Of a stretch of 64,000 nucleotides of DNA, positions 34,623 to 43,565 are shown one piece after another. Position 1 is the first letter of the stretch, and each line of letters starts with the position of its first letter. Made by a program: the position numbers and the translations under genes. The DNA is from Christensenella sp. UBA7703 (lineage in GTDB: Bacteria > Bacillota > Clostridia > Christensenellales > CAG-138): NCBI GenBank assembly GCA_002482505.1, contig DLGD01000009.1:1-64000 (forward strand). Reading direction: 5' to 3'. The notes beneath the pieces were generated by a model, which had not been told where the DNA came from, did no database searches, and saw nothing but the letters and a program-made list of their open reading frames with translations.

Positions 34623-36977
34623 ATGAAAACCAAGCTCGATCAGCTACCACTGAGCAATCGTGTTCAGTCGCTCAAACAAGTGATGTTTTCCGAGGAACGG
34701 TTTGCGTCTGTGGAACAGGCGAAGATCGTGACCGATGTGTATCGCGCGCACGGCGATCTGCCGCGCAACATTCTCCGCGCGCTGGCGCTCAAGGAAGCGC
34801 TTGCCCGCATCGAAATCCGGATCACGGAAGGAGAGCTCATCGTCGGCAACCGCACCACGGGGGTGCGCTCGGGTGTGATCTTTCCGGAGTCGGGGTTGAG
34901 CTGGGTGGATCGCGAGATTGAGACCTTGCCGTCGCGCCCGCAGGACCCGTTCGGGATTCGGCAAGAGGATATCAAAGCGTTTCACGAGGAGATTTTTCCG
35001 TTCTGGAAGGGCAAGACGCTCGAAGACATTCTCGACGAGCGCATTGGCGGCGAGATGCGCGCCATCGGCAAGGTTGCCAAGATCAACCAAACCGACCACG
35101 CGCAGGGGCACATCTGCCCGAATACCGCGCGCTGGCTGAAATTCGGCCCCAGCGGATTGATGGAAGAAGCGAAAGCCGAACAAGCCAGACAGCCGGAGAA
35201 CGCCGCGTTTTACGAAGGGCTGATCCTCTCTCTCGAGGGGGCTTGCCTGTTCATGCGCCGCTATGCCGTGCTTGCGCGCGAAATGGCGGCAACATCTGCC
35301 CGCAAAGAGGAGCTGCTGGAGATTGCCCGCGTGTGCGACGCGCTGAGCCAGCGCGCGCCGGAGACCTTCCGTGAAGCGGTGCAGGCGTGCTGGTTTCTGT
35401 ATGTCATTCTCCAGATGGAGAGCAACGCCTCCTCGTTTTCGCCCGGGAGGATGGATCAATACCTCTACCCGTATTACGAAAGAGATCTCGCTTCCGGCGT
35501 TCTGACGCACGAATCCGCGCTGGAACTGATCGAATGCCTGTTCCTTAAGTTCAACCAGATCGTCTATCTGCGCAGCAGCGGCAGCGCAAAATACTTCGCG
35601 GGATTCCCGATTGGCTTCAACGTTGCCATCGGCGGGCAGGACGAAGCGGGAATATCGGCGGAGAACGAACTCACGTTCCTCTTCCTCCGCGCACAGGAGC
35701 ACCTGCTCTTGCCGCAGCCGAACCTCTCAGCCCGCGTGTTTTCGGGCTCGAGCGAGCGGTTTTTGACCCGCTGCTCGGAAGTTGTCGGCAAGGGCAGCGG
35801 CATGCCGCAGTTTTTCAACGACGAAGCGGTGATTCCCGCGCTTAAAGGCAAGGGCATTTCCGACGAGGACGCGAGGAATTATGCCATCGTCGGCTGCGTG
35901 GAGCTCACCACGATGGGCAACAACCTCGGCTGGAGTGATGCCGCGATGTTCAACCTCGTCAAGGCGCTGGAACTCGCGCTCAACGACGGCGTCTGCACGC
36001 TCACGGGCAAACAGATGGGTGCGCATACGGGCACGCTGAAAGACTTTGCCAACTATGAAGATGTGATCGCCGCGCTGAACACGCAGATCGATTTCTTTTT
36101 TGAGCGGATGATTCGCTGCTGCGAAGTGGTGGAACGAGCGCACGCGGAACTGCTACCGTCTCCATTTCTCTCCTGCGTGGTTGACGACTGCATGAAGGCC
36201 GGTATCGACGTGACCGCAGGCGGCGCGCACTATAACCTCTCCGGCATTCAGGCGATTCAGTGCGCCAATATTGCCGACAGCCTCGCCACGCTCAAGACGC
36301 TGGTCTATGATGAAAAGCTTGTTGACCGTGCCCAGCTACATGCGGCTTTGGTCAACAACTATGAAAACGCGGAGCTGCTCCGCCTGCGGATGCTCAACAA
36401 AGCGCCGAAGTACGGCAACGATATTGAATGGGTGGACGCCATCGCCTTTGACTGGGCGAGGGACTTTGCCGAGCGGCTGACAAGGTTTACCAACGTGCGG
36501 GGTGGTCCGTATCAGATGGGGCTCTATACCGTCTCTGCGCATGTGCCGATGGGGCAAAACGTTGGCGCAACGCCGGACGGCAGGCTTGCAAAAGAACCGC
36601 TTGCAGATGGCGGCATGTCTCCCGTCTACGGGCGGGACGCAAAAGGGCCCACGGCGGTGCTCAAGAGTGTATCCCGCGTCAAGAGCGAATACGGCAGCAA
36701 CGGCACACTCCTGAACATGAAGTTTTTGCCGAGTCTATTTAAAACCGAGCTGGGCGTGTCGAAATTTGTGCGGCTCTTGCGGGCGTTTATCGAACTCAAA
36801 ATCATCCATGTGCAGTTCAACGTGGTCAATCGGGACGATCTGCTCGCGGCGCAGAAGCAGCCGGAGTTGTATAAGAGCCTGACGATCCGCGTGGCGGGGT
36901 ATACGGCATATTTTACGGAACTGGCGCCGGATCTCCAGCGGGAGATCATCGAACGCACGGAATTTGCGGACATATGA
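34623..36977 (+). CDS. Glycyl radical enzyme 2, dehydratase/lyase type
   Basis: A 784-aa GRE, clearly related to GRE1 but well diverged. The catalytic Cys is C425 in IVGCVEL with Glu427, and the radical Gly is G759 in RVAGYTAYF. The GCVE motif again argues for a dehydratase or lyase. After the Cys it has TTMGNNLGWSDAAMF in place of the VAVPGKWGYRCTGMSF of GRE1, so the substrate pocket should differ. AAGGGAT precedes the ATG. It heads an operon with the activase (49 bp on, measured to the chosen start), a ROK-like kinase, an AroE-like dehydrogenase and a sugar ABC importer, pointing to an imported sugar, polyol or cyclitol. Confidence 0.93.
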   Translation: MKTKLDQLPLSNRVQSLKQVMFSEERFASVEQAKIVTDVYRAHGDLPRNILRALALKEALARIEIRITEGELIVGNRTTGVRSGVIFPESGLSWVDREIETLPSRPQDPFGIRQEDIKAFHEEIFPFWKGKTLEDILDERIGGEMRAIGKVAKINQTDHAQGHICPNTARWLKFGPSGLMEEAKAEQARQPENAAFYEGLILSLEGACLFMRRYAVLAREMAATSARKEELLEIARVCDALSQRAPETFREAVQACWFLYVILQMESNASSFSPGRMDQYLYPYYERDLASGVLTHESALELIECLFLKFNQIVYLRSSGSAKYFAGFPIGFNVAIGGQDEAGISAENELTFLFLRAQEHLLLPQPNLSARVFSGSSERFLTRCSEVVGKGSGMPQFFNDEAVIPALKGKGISDEDARNYAIVGCVELTTMGNNLGWSDAAMFNLVKALELALNDGVCTLTGKQMGAHTGTLKDFANYEDVIAALNTQIDFFFERMIRCCEVVERAHAELLPSPFLSCVVDDCMKAGIDVTAGGAHYNLSGIQAIQCANIADSLATLKTLVYDEKLVDRAQLHAALVNNYENAELLRLRMLNKAPKYGNDIEWVDAIAFDWARDFAERLTRFTNVRGGPYQMGLYTVSAHVPMGQNVGATPDGRLAKEPLADGGMSPVYGRDAKGPTAVLKSVSRVKSEYGSNGTLLNMKFLPSLFKTELGVSKFVRLLRAFIELKIIHVQFNVVNRDDLLAAQKQPELYKSLTIRVAGYTAYFTELAPDLQREIIERTEFADI

Positions 36978-37026
36978 CCACCGCGACAGTGTTGAGGACC
37001 AAACAAAATACGATAGGCAAGTGCGT

Positions 37027-37923
37027 ATGATCACAGCAAATGTGTTCGATATCAAACGATTTTCGATCAACGATGGGGACGGAATCCGCACGACGATCTT
37101 CCTAAAAGGCTGCCCGCTTGCGTGCAAATGGTGCCAGAATCCCGAAGGGCTGATCCCCGAAATCCGACTCTGGTACGCAAAGAACATCTGCGTCGCCTGC
37201 AAAAGCTGCATCGCAAGCTGCGAGACGGGCGCACTCAAATGGGATGAGCGCGGTGTTGCAATCGATCACGACGCCTGCACGCGCTGCGGCAGATGCGTCG
37301 TCGCGTGCCCGACCGGGGCAATCCGGTTTGACGCGCGGGAGATGTCGATCGAAGAAGCACTGCAAGAGATTGAAAAAGACCGCCCGTTTTACGGAACCGA
37401 CGGCGGCGTGACCCTCTCCGGCGGTGAAAGCATGGCTAGCCCTGCCTTTTCCCTCAGCATCCTTCGTGCCTGCCGCGAGCGCGGCACCAATGCACAGATC
37501 GAAACCAGCCTCTACGCGCGGCCGGAGACGGTGGATGCGTTTGCCGAGGTGGCGGATCGCATCATCGCGGACATCAAGCTGATCGACCCCGCGCGGCACT
37601 TTTTAGCGACAGGTGTAGACAACACGCTGATTCTAAGCAACATCCGCCATCTGGCGGAGAAGGGCACAAAGTTGCTGATTCGTGTGCCGCTGATTCCGGG
37701 ATTTACGGACGATGAAGAGAACATCCGCGGGATTGCGAAATTCGTAGCCTCTCTGGGACGCGAAATTCCCGTGGAATTGCTCAACTTTAACCCCATGTGC
37801 CGGGAAAAGTATGAATCTTTGCGGCAACGATACGAGTTTGACCCCGACCAGCGTGAGATTGAGCAGGAACGCGTGGATGCGCTGAAACGGATTTTGAGCG
37901 ATTACGGTGTGATTGCGCTTTAA
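37027..37923 (+). CDS. Glycyl radical enzyme activase (radical SAM)
   Basis: A 298-aa radical SAM protein that uses S-adenosylmethionine to place the radical on the Gly of a GRE. The radical SAM cluster motif is C29-x3-C33-x2-C36 in KGCPLACKWC. An inserted ferredoxin part has two further [4Fe-4S] motifs, CVACKSCIASC and CTRCGRCVVACP, as in activases of dehydratase-type GREs. SAM-binding motifs are GGVTLSGGE and ADIKL. ATG 37027 gives the standard N-terminus (ITANVFDIKRFSINDGDGIRTT in outline); a TTG start at 36964 overlapping GRE2 is less likely. It is the only activase gene in the window and may serve both GREs. Confidence 0.94.
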   Translation: MITANVFDIKRFSINDGDGIRTTIFLKGCPLACKWCQNPEGLIPEIRLWYAKNICVACKSCIASCETGALKWDERGVAIDHDACTRCGRCVVACPTGAIRFDAREMSIEEALQEIEKDRPFYGTDGGVTLSGGESMASPAFSLSILRACRERGTNAQIETSLYARPETVDAFAEVADRIIADIKLIDPARHFLATGVDNTLILSNIRHLAEKGTKLLIRVPLIPGFTDDEENIRGIAKFVASLGREIPVELLNFNPMCREKYESLRQRYEFDPDQREIEQERVDALKRILSDYGVIAL

Positions 37924-37963
37924 ATTAAAAACTTCAATCAGAGTGATCTGATGGTATACCGGG

Positions 37964-39739
37964 ATGGATGGAAGAATGAACGCAAGAGTGCAGGAGTTTC
38001 TGAACCAGGCCGCGCGCGGCGAAACAGTGTATTTACCGGACGTGCGCCGCACGTTTTCCAAAGCGGAATGCAGCATCTTTTGCGATCTTACCCTTGCTGT
38101 CGGCGGTGTCAGACGCTGGGAAATCCGCGTTCCTGCCGTGCAGGACGAAGCAGAACTCCGGTTCGTCCGTGAATATTTTTACGCAACGCTCTACAACATT
38201 CTCTCGACGTTTGGCGGCGCGCGCATGACGCTCTCGTTCGCAAAAGGAGATGCTTTCTCTAGGGCGCTTTGTGAAACACTCGACGACGTGTTTCAGGTGC
38301 ATCTTCCAACGAACAAGCGCAGCGGCTACGGCAAGTGCCTGAACGTGACCGACCGCATCAACGCGGCAACGGGCAAACCGCCGTTTTCGTTCGCGCTCAC
38401 GCAGGAACCGTTGCCTGCGCTGCCCGCCGAAACGGCGAAGCATTCCGACGCGGTGCATGCCTGTCGCACGGCGGTTGAGAAGACAAAATCTTCTACAATC
38501 TGTGGCATCGACATCGGCGGGACGGACATCAAGGTGGTCGGCATCTCCGGCGGGAAGATTGCCGCAGTGAAAGAATATGACTGGTTCCCTGCGGAGATGG
38601 CGCGGGTGGAGCAGGTGGTTGAACCGATTTTGCTGATGGCGCGGGTGGTGCGCGCGGCAATGTCTCTGCCCAGCACGCCGGAAGCGGCCGCACTCAAGGA
38701 GCAAATGCTCAAAAAAGGCGTCTCCGATGAAGCGATGCAGAGCGCGGTGGACACATGCCGGACGATCTATGGCGAAGCGCCGCTTCTTGACGGAATTGGC
38801 GTATGCTTCCCGGATGTGGTGATTGACGACCGGATCGTCGGTGGCGAAACCTATAAAACACGCGGCATCCGCAACGCCTCGGTGGACTATGAAACCGAAT
38901 TTCGCAAGCTTTCTTCGCTCCAGACTCTGCTGCTTGCGCAATGCAACCCCCACGGCAAGGTGCATCTTTCCAACGACGGCTCTCTTGCCGCATACACGGC
39001 GGCGGTAGAGCTCGCGCATTCCGCGGACGCGGATAGCGTCGTTTCCGGTGTGTTTGCCCATACGCTCGGCACCGAGCTTGGCACGGGCTGGATTGACGAG
39101 ACGGGCGAGATTCCGCAGATTCCGCTGGAAATGTACAACTGCATCATCGATCTTGGCAATCAACCTGCGCGCGCCTATTACGAACTCGACGCGCGGAGTG
39201 TGAATAACTTCAACACCGGGCTTTCCGGCACGCTGCAGAAGTATTGCAGCCAGAGCGGCGCGTACCGCCTTGCGCTTCGCATCTTTGAAGAGAAAGCACC
39301 TGCGCGCTATGCGGAACTCTTCGACAAAGGTTTTTTGGAGCAGCAGGGTGGCGGCGTGTTCGTCCGCCAAACGCCGAACGATATGCGAAAGCCGCTCTTG
39401 GAACACCTGATGCGGCTTGCATCCGAAGGCGACGCGGCAGCGGAGGAAATCTTCCGCGAAATCGGCGAATACCTCGCGGTTACGTTTGAGGAGAGCGAAT
39501 GGATGCTTGCCCCCAAGAGCCGCGAGAGGATTCTCTTTGGCCGATTTGTCAAGCACAAGCGCTGCTTTGAACTGATGCAGGAAGGCGCAAGCGCGCGTAA
39601 CAACGTGCGGTTTGTCGCCGGCGATGGAACGCTTGCATTCACGCCCGTGATGTTGGAGCTGAAAAACGATCCTGTCCACACGGTTGCGCAGTTTGGTCAG
39701 GCGGTTGGCGCGGCGTATTTTGCGGCATCACAACTTTAA
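37964..39739 (+). CDS. ROK-like sugar kinase with 180-aa N-terminal extension
   Basis: A 591-aa protein. Residues about 185-591 show ROK/ASKHA features: GIDIGGTDIKVVG (phosphate loop), GIGVCFPDVVID, LSNDGSLAAYTA with the catalytic Asp, and FAHTLGTELGTGWID. It lacks the ROK zinc Cys motif. The first 180 residues match no family I recognise; they have mixed alpha/beta character and include GGARMTLSFAKGD. The length is nearly twice that of a normal ROK kinase (about 300 aa). The start is uncertain: ATG 37964 or 37976, neither with a strong ribosome binding site. It lies 40 bp after the activase and 43 bp before the AroE-like gene. Confidence 0.8.
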   Translation: MDGRMNARVQEFLNQAARGETVYLPDVRRTFSKAECSIFCDLTLAVGGVRRWEIRVPAVQDEAELRFVREYFYATLYNILSTFGGARMTLSFAKGDAFSRALCETLDDVFQVHLPTNKRSGYGKCLNVTDRINAATGKPPFSFALTQEPLPALPAETAKHSDAVHACRTAVEKTKSSTICGIDIGGTDIKVVGISGGKIAAVKEYDWFPAEMARVEQVVEPILLMARVVRAAMSLPSTPEAAALKEQMLKKGVSDEAMQSAVDTCRTIYGEAPLLDGIGVCFPDVVIDDRIVGGETYKTRGIRNASVDYETEFRKLSSLQTLLLAQCNPHGKVHLSNDGSLAAYTAAVELAHSADADSVVSGVFAHTLGTELGTGWIDETGEIPQIPLEMYNCIIDLGNQPARAYYELDARSVNNFNTGLSGTLQKYCSQSGAYRLALRIFEEKAPARYAELFDKGFLEQQGGGVFVRQTPNDMRKPLLEHLMRLASEGDAAAEEIFREIGEYLAVTFEESEWMLAPKSRERILFGRFVKHKRCFELMQEGASARNNVRFVAGDGTLAFTPVMLELKNDPVHTVAQFGQAVGAAYFAASQL

Positions 39740-39782
39740 AAAAGCAAACAGACCACATCGGAATCGACGGAGGGAATCGAAT

Positions 39783-40643
39783 ATGAAAGAACAAAATTAT
39801 CTGGATAGTCTCGTCGGCGTGTTTGGACACCCCGCGGCGGAAAACCCCGGCGTGGTGATTCAGGAGGCGGCGTTTCGTGCGCTCGGTCTCAACCTCTGGC
39901 GGTTTCTAACGATTGACGTTGACCCGGACAAGCTGGAGGACGCAATCAAGGGATTGAAGGCATTCAAGATGCGCGGCATCAATTGCACTATTCCGCACAA
40001 AATCAACGTGATTCCGTATCTGGATGAACTTTCCGAGAGCGCGCGGCTGATTGGAGCCGTGAACACCATCGTCAACACGGACGGCAAACTATTCGGCGAG
40101 AACACGGACGGCAAGGGTTTCATGGAATCACTCGAGCAAAACGGAGTTGACCCGAAAGGCAAGAAGATCGTGATTCTCGGCGCGGGTGGAGCCGCGCGCG
40201 CGGTCAGCGTGGAGCTTTCGGTCGCGCTGGCGGGCAGCATCACCATCGTGAACCGCCCGGAGGACGCACATCTGGCAAAGAGCCTGATGGAACTACTGAA
40301 CCGGATCATGCCGAACAACGCATTTGTCACATGGGATCATACCTATGCGGTGCCCGCGGACACGGACATCCTCGTGAACGCCACATCGATCGGGCTCTAT
40401 CCCAATGTGGACGACATCCCGAATATCAATCTGGACACGATTCTGCCGACGATGTTTGTGCAGGACGTGATCCCGAACCCCGCGATCACGCCGTTCCTAC
40501 GCGCGGCCCAAGCACGCGGTGCACGGTGGAACACCGGCACGGGTATGCTGATCAATCAGGCAGCGCTGAACATCGAGATGTGGACAGGCCTCAAACCCGA
40601 CAAAGCAGTCATGCTGAAAGCCTTGCAAGAGGCGCTGAATTAA
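39783..40643 (+). CDS. Shikimate dehydrogenase-like oxidoreductase with altered substrate site
   Basis: A 286-aa AroE/YdiB-family protein; the ATG at 39783 follows GGAGGG. The catalytic Lys (CTIPHK) and Asp (GENTDGKGF) are present, as are GAVNT and the nucleotide loop GAGGAARAV. In contrast, the N-terminal S-x-S motif that holds the carboxylate of shikimate is replaced: the segment reads GHPAAENPG where GxPIxHSxSP is expected. The NRTxxR motif for NADP phosphate is NRPEDA, which suggests NAD. It is therefore probably not a shikimate pathway enzyme but a dehydrogenase of a polyol or cyclitol in this catabolic operon. That is inference. Confidence 0.88.
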   Translation: MKEQNYLDSLVGVFGHPAAENPGVVIQEAAFRALGLNLWRFLTIDVDPDKLEDAIKGLKAFKMRGINCTIPHKINVIPYLDELSESARLIGAVNTIVNTDGKLFGENTDGKGFMESLEQNGVDPKGKKIVILGAGGAARAVSVELSVALAGSITIVNRPEDAHLAKSLMELLNRIMPNNAFVTWDHTYAVPADTDILVNATSIGLYPNVDDIPNINLDTILPTMFVQDVIPNPAITPFLRAAQARGARWNTGTGMLINQAALNIEMWTGLKPDKAVMLKALQEALN

Positions 40644-40734
40644 AGCTCAGAACCCAATACAAACGCAAAACTTCGCAGCATGAATGGAACCGCATCCGGC
40701 AATTGAACCATATAACATGTCTTGTAATGGTGTT

Positions 40735-40772
40735 GGATCAGATGAAACAAAGCACTTCTCATCGTCTGATCC
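40735..40772 (+). other. Stem-loop in the gap before the sugar-binding protein gene
   Basis: GGATCAGA (40735-40742) and TCTGATCC (40765-40772) pair perfectly, with TGA/TCA extending the stem. No T tail follows. It lies in the 281-bp gap (40644-40924) between the AroE-like and binding-protein genes, which otherwise holds only a ribosome binding site (AGGAGGAAG); the stem may stabilise or separate transcripts. Confidence 0.5.
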
Positions 40773-40924
40773 TGCAATGGGCAATAATAAAAACATTCTA
40801 GATTAAGAATTCGTATCATCATACCCCAAAGCATCCTTGCGCTGCTTGCGCACGAACTACGGAATAAGCGGACAATGCAATAAATTGTGTTGTTTGCTTA
40901 AATAAAAAGGAGGAAGAAAACAGA

Positions 40925-41896
40925 ATGTACAAAAAGATTCTCGTACTGCTCCTAGCGCTCATGATGGTTGTTGGCGTGTTTGCCTGCAAGCCCGCTGCAA
41001 CGACGGATACCGCCGCCCCCGCGGATGGTGCCAAGACCTACAAAGCCGCGTTCATCACGCAGGCGCTCTCCAATGAGTCGCAGGCCTATGCGTGGAAACA
41101 GTTCCAGCAATACTGCGGCGAATACGGCTTCACCATGGACGTGTTCGAAGGACAGAACGACGTTCAGAACGAGGCGAAAGCGGTCAGCACCTGCATCGCG
41201 CAGGGCTATGACGCCATCTTCATCAACCCGAGCGACATCAACGCGATCGTTCCGAGCCTGATGGAAGCCAAAGATGCCGGCGTCATCGTCGGCATGTTCT
41301 CCTCGGACCTCCCCGCGGAATCGCAGCAGTATCGTGATTTCTTCTGCGGCGTTGACGACACCATGGCGGGCCAAACCGCTGCCAAGGCGTTCATCGATCA
41401 TTTCCCGGATGGCGCAACCATCGTTGAAGTCGGCGGCCAGGCTGGCCACGACGCGCAGATCAAGCGTCACGACGGCTTTGTCAAGGGCATCGAAGGCAGC
41501 AAGATCAACCTGCTCGACTCCCAGAACTGCTCCGGCTGGGTCACCGCGGACGCGATGGCCATCATGGAAGACTTCATCGTGAAGTATGGCGACCAGATTC
41601 AAGGCGTGTTCTGCCATTGGGACAATGGTGCCACCGGCATCATCGAAGCCCTCAAGAACGCGAACATGAACGATGTGTATCTCGTTGCAGTCGATGGCTG
41701 CCGCGCGGGCTATGACCAAGTCAAAGCCGGCACGCAGAGCGTCTCCATCGGACAGAGCTTCACCAACATGGCAATCCAGAGCCTCAAGTGCGCCCAGGCG
41801 AAACTGACTGGTCAGGCATTTGAAGCGGTCAACTTCATCCCGCTGGATACCGTCACCAAGGATAACGTGGAAACCCTCCCGTATCCGGAATGGTAA
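40925..41896 (+). CDS. Sugar ABC transporter substrate-binding lipoprotein (RbsB-type)
   Basis: A 323-aa periplasmic-binding-protein family 1/4 protein. AGGAGGAAG precedes the ATG. Lipoprotein signal: MYKKILVLLLALMMVVGVFAC with the Cys at 21. The mature protein has AFITQALSNESQAYAWKQF, GYDAIFINPSDINAIVPSL and GVFCHWDNGATGIIEAL, typical of ribose, galactose or inositol binding proteins. It binds a sugar or cyclitol outside the cell for the ATPase and two permeases encoded next. A strong hairpin follows, probably raising its level over the other components. Confidence 0.93.
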   Translation: MYKKILVLLLALMMVVGVFACKPAATTDTAAPADGAKTYKAAFITQALSNESQAYAWKQFQQYCGEYGFTMDVFEGQNDVQNEAKAVSTCIAQGYDAIFINPSDINAIVPSLMEAKDAGVIVGMFSSDLPAESQQYRDFFCGVDDTMAGQTAAKAFIDHFPDGATIVEVGGQAGHDAQIKRHDGFVKGIEGSKINLLDSQNCSGWVTADAMAIMEDFIVKYGDQIQGVFCHWDNGATGIIEALKNANMNDVYLVAVDGCRAGYDQVKAGTQSVSIGQSFTNMAIQSLKCAQAKLTGQAFEAVNFIPLDTVTKDNVETLPYPEW

Positions 41897-41919
41897 ACTC
41901 GAGTAACCCATAATGCATC

Positions 41920-41958
41920 AAGGCCTGCCCGGCTCTCTTACGGGAGCCGGGCGGCCTT
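41920..41958 (+). terminator. Strong intra-operon hairpin after the binding-protein gene
   Basis: AAGGCC-T-GCCCGGCTC pairs with GAGCCGGGC-GGCCTT (41920-41958), a 15-bp stem with one bulge and no T tail. Such hairpins between binding-protein and ATPase genes usually stabilise the upstream mRNA. Confidence 0.75.
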
Positions 41959-42068
41959 CCACTGTTGCTTGCAAGAAAAAAAGCGGGCCACGCCTGCAGC
42001 CGCCTTTTTGTGGAATGAAAAGGGTGAAAAGACTGCGCGTGGAGCGATATTGAAAGGGGAAAAGACGG

Positions 42069-43550
42069 GTGGAAAAGAAGGATTCGGGAATCATCCTTTC
42101 CATTAAAGATGTAAGCAAATCGTTCCCCGGCGTGAAAGCGCTGGACAATGTCTCAATTGAGATTGCGCGCGGGATTGTGCACGGAATCGTCGGCGAAAAC
42201 GGCGCGGGGAAATCCACGCTGATGAAGATTCTCTCCGGCGTCTACACAAAGGACACCGGCACGATCATCTTTGACGGGGAAACGATTGAACATACGACTC
42301 CGATTGAGTCTCTCAACCGGGGGCTGAGCATCATCTATCAGGAGTTTAATCTCGTGAACACCATGAGCGTCGGCGAGAACATCTTTCTCGGACGCTTTGC
42401 GCAGATGCACGGCATGCGCGGCACGCACGCGGAGGCGCGAAAACTCCTCGATAGTATTGGTTGCTCGATTGACACGCGAACGCTGGTTGGCGACCTCTCC
42501 GCTGCCGAAAAGCAGATGGTTGAGATCACAAAAGCGCTCTCGTTTCAAAGCAAGCTGATCATCATGGACGAGCCCAGCAGTTCACTCACCAGTGACGAGC
42601 TCAAACAGCTCTTTACGATCATTGGAGATTTGAAAACGCGTGGCGTATCCATCATCTACATCAGCCATAAGTTGGATGAAATTTTTGAGCTTTGCGATAT
42701 CGTAACCGTCATGCGCGACGGGCACGTGATCGACACAAAGCCGGTCGGCGAGTTGACCCGTGCGGATATGATCACAAAGATGGTCGGCCGCTCGATTGAA
42801 CACGAATACCCCGAGCGTCCGCGCTGTGCAGGCGAAACGCTGATGGAGGTACGCTCGATCAATACGCATAAGCTGCACGATATCTCCTTCGATCTCAAGC
42901 GCGGCGAGATCCTCGGGCTCGTCGGCCTTGTTGGCGCGGGGCGCACGGAGATCGTCCGCGCGATCTGCGGCGCGGACAAGGCAAAAGGGCACCATGTCGC
43001 GATTGGCGGCAAGCCGGTGAGAATCAAGAAGCCTGCCGATGCAAAGAAACTCGGTATCGGACTTGTGCCGGAAGATCGCAAGCTGCAAGGACTTGTGCTG
43101 CGCTTCTCGGTGCAGAGCAATATCGTCATGGCGAGCCTCGACAGCATGACGAAGTTTGGGTTTGTCGATTCCTCCAAGGAAAAAGGCATTGCCGAACGGC
43201 AGATCAGCAACCTTGGCGTCAAAACACCGTCCACACAGACCAGCGTGCTCAGCCTCTCCGGCGGCAACCAGCAAAAGTGCGTCGTCGGCAGGTGGCTGGA
43301 GATCAACCCGCAGATTCTCATCATGGACGAACCAACGCGCGGCATCGATGTCGGCGCGAAATATGAAATCTATGTGCTGATGAAGCAGGTTGTGGAAAAC
43401 GGCGGATCGATCATTATGATCTCCTCCGAATTGCCGGAAGTGCTGAATATGAGTAATCGCGTTTTGACCATCTGCGAAGGCCGCATCACCGGGGAATTCA
43501 ACCCGGAAACGGTGTCCGCGCAGACGATCATGGACAGCGCGATCGGTTGA
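42069..43550 (+). CDS. Sugar ABC transporter ATP-binding protein (RbsA/MglA-type)
   Basis: A 493-aa double ATPase with a GTG start after GAAAGGGG. The first half has GENGAGKST, the signature LSAAEKQM and IIMDEPSSSL. The second half has the degenerate Walker A GLVGAGRTE and LSGGNQQK with ILIMDEPTRGID, the normal asymmetry of monosaccharide importers. It powers uptake with the two permeases that follow (15 and 12 bp gaps). Confidence 0.95.
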   Translation: MEKKDSGIILSIKDVSKSFPGVKALDNVSIEIARGIVHGIVGENGAGKSTLMKILSGVYTKDTGTIIFDGETIEHTTPIESLNRGLSIIYQEFNLVNTMSVGENIFLGRFAQMHGMRGTHAEARKLLDSIGCSIDTRTLVGDLSAAEKQMVEITKALSFQSKLIIMDEPSSSLTSDELKQLFTIIGDLKTRGVSIIYISHKLDEIFELCDIVTVMRDGHVIDTKPVGELTRADMITKMVGRSIEHEYPERPRCAGETLMEVRSINTHKLHDISFDLKRGEILGLVGLVGAGRTEIVRAICGADKAKGHHVAIGGKPVRIKKPADAKKLGIGLVPEDRKLQGLVLRFSVQSNIVMASLDSMTKFGFVDSSKEKGIAERQISNLGVKTPSTQTSVLSLSGGNQQKCVVGRWLEINPQILIMDEPTRGIDVGAKYEIYVLMKQVVENGGSIIMISSELPEVLNMSNRVLTICEGRITGEFNPETVSAQTIMDSAIG

Positions 43551-43565
43551 CGGGAGGGGAACAGT

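Noticed and set aside
38033..39679. A 548-codon minus-strand frame opposite the long ROK-like kinase
   Set aside because: No ribosome binding site or recognisable product; codon composition explains it. The plus strand shows kinase motifs.
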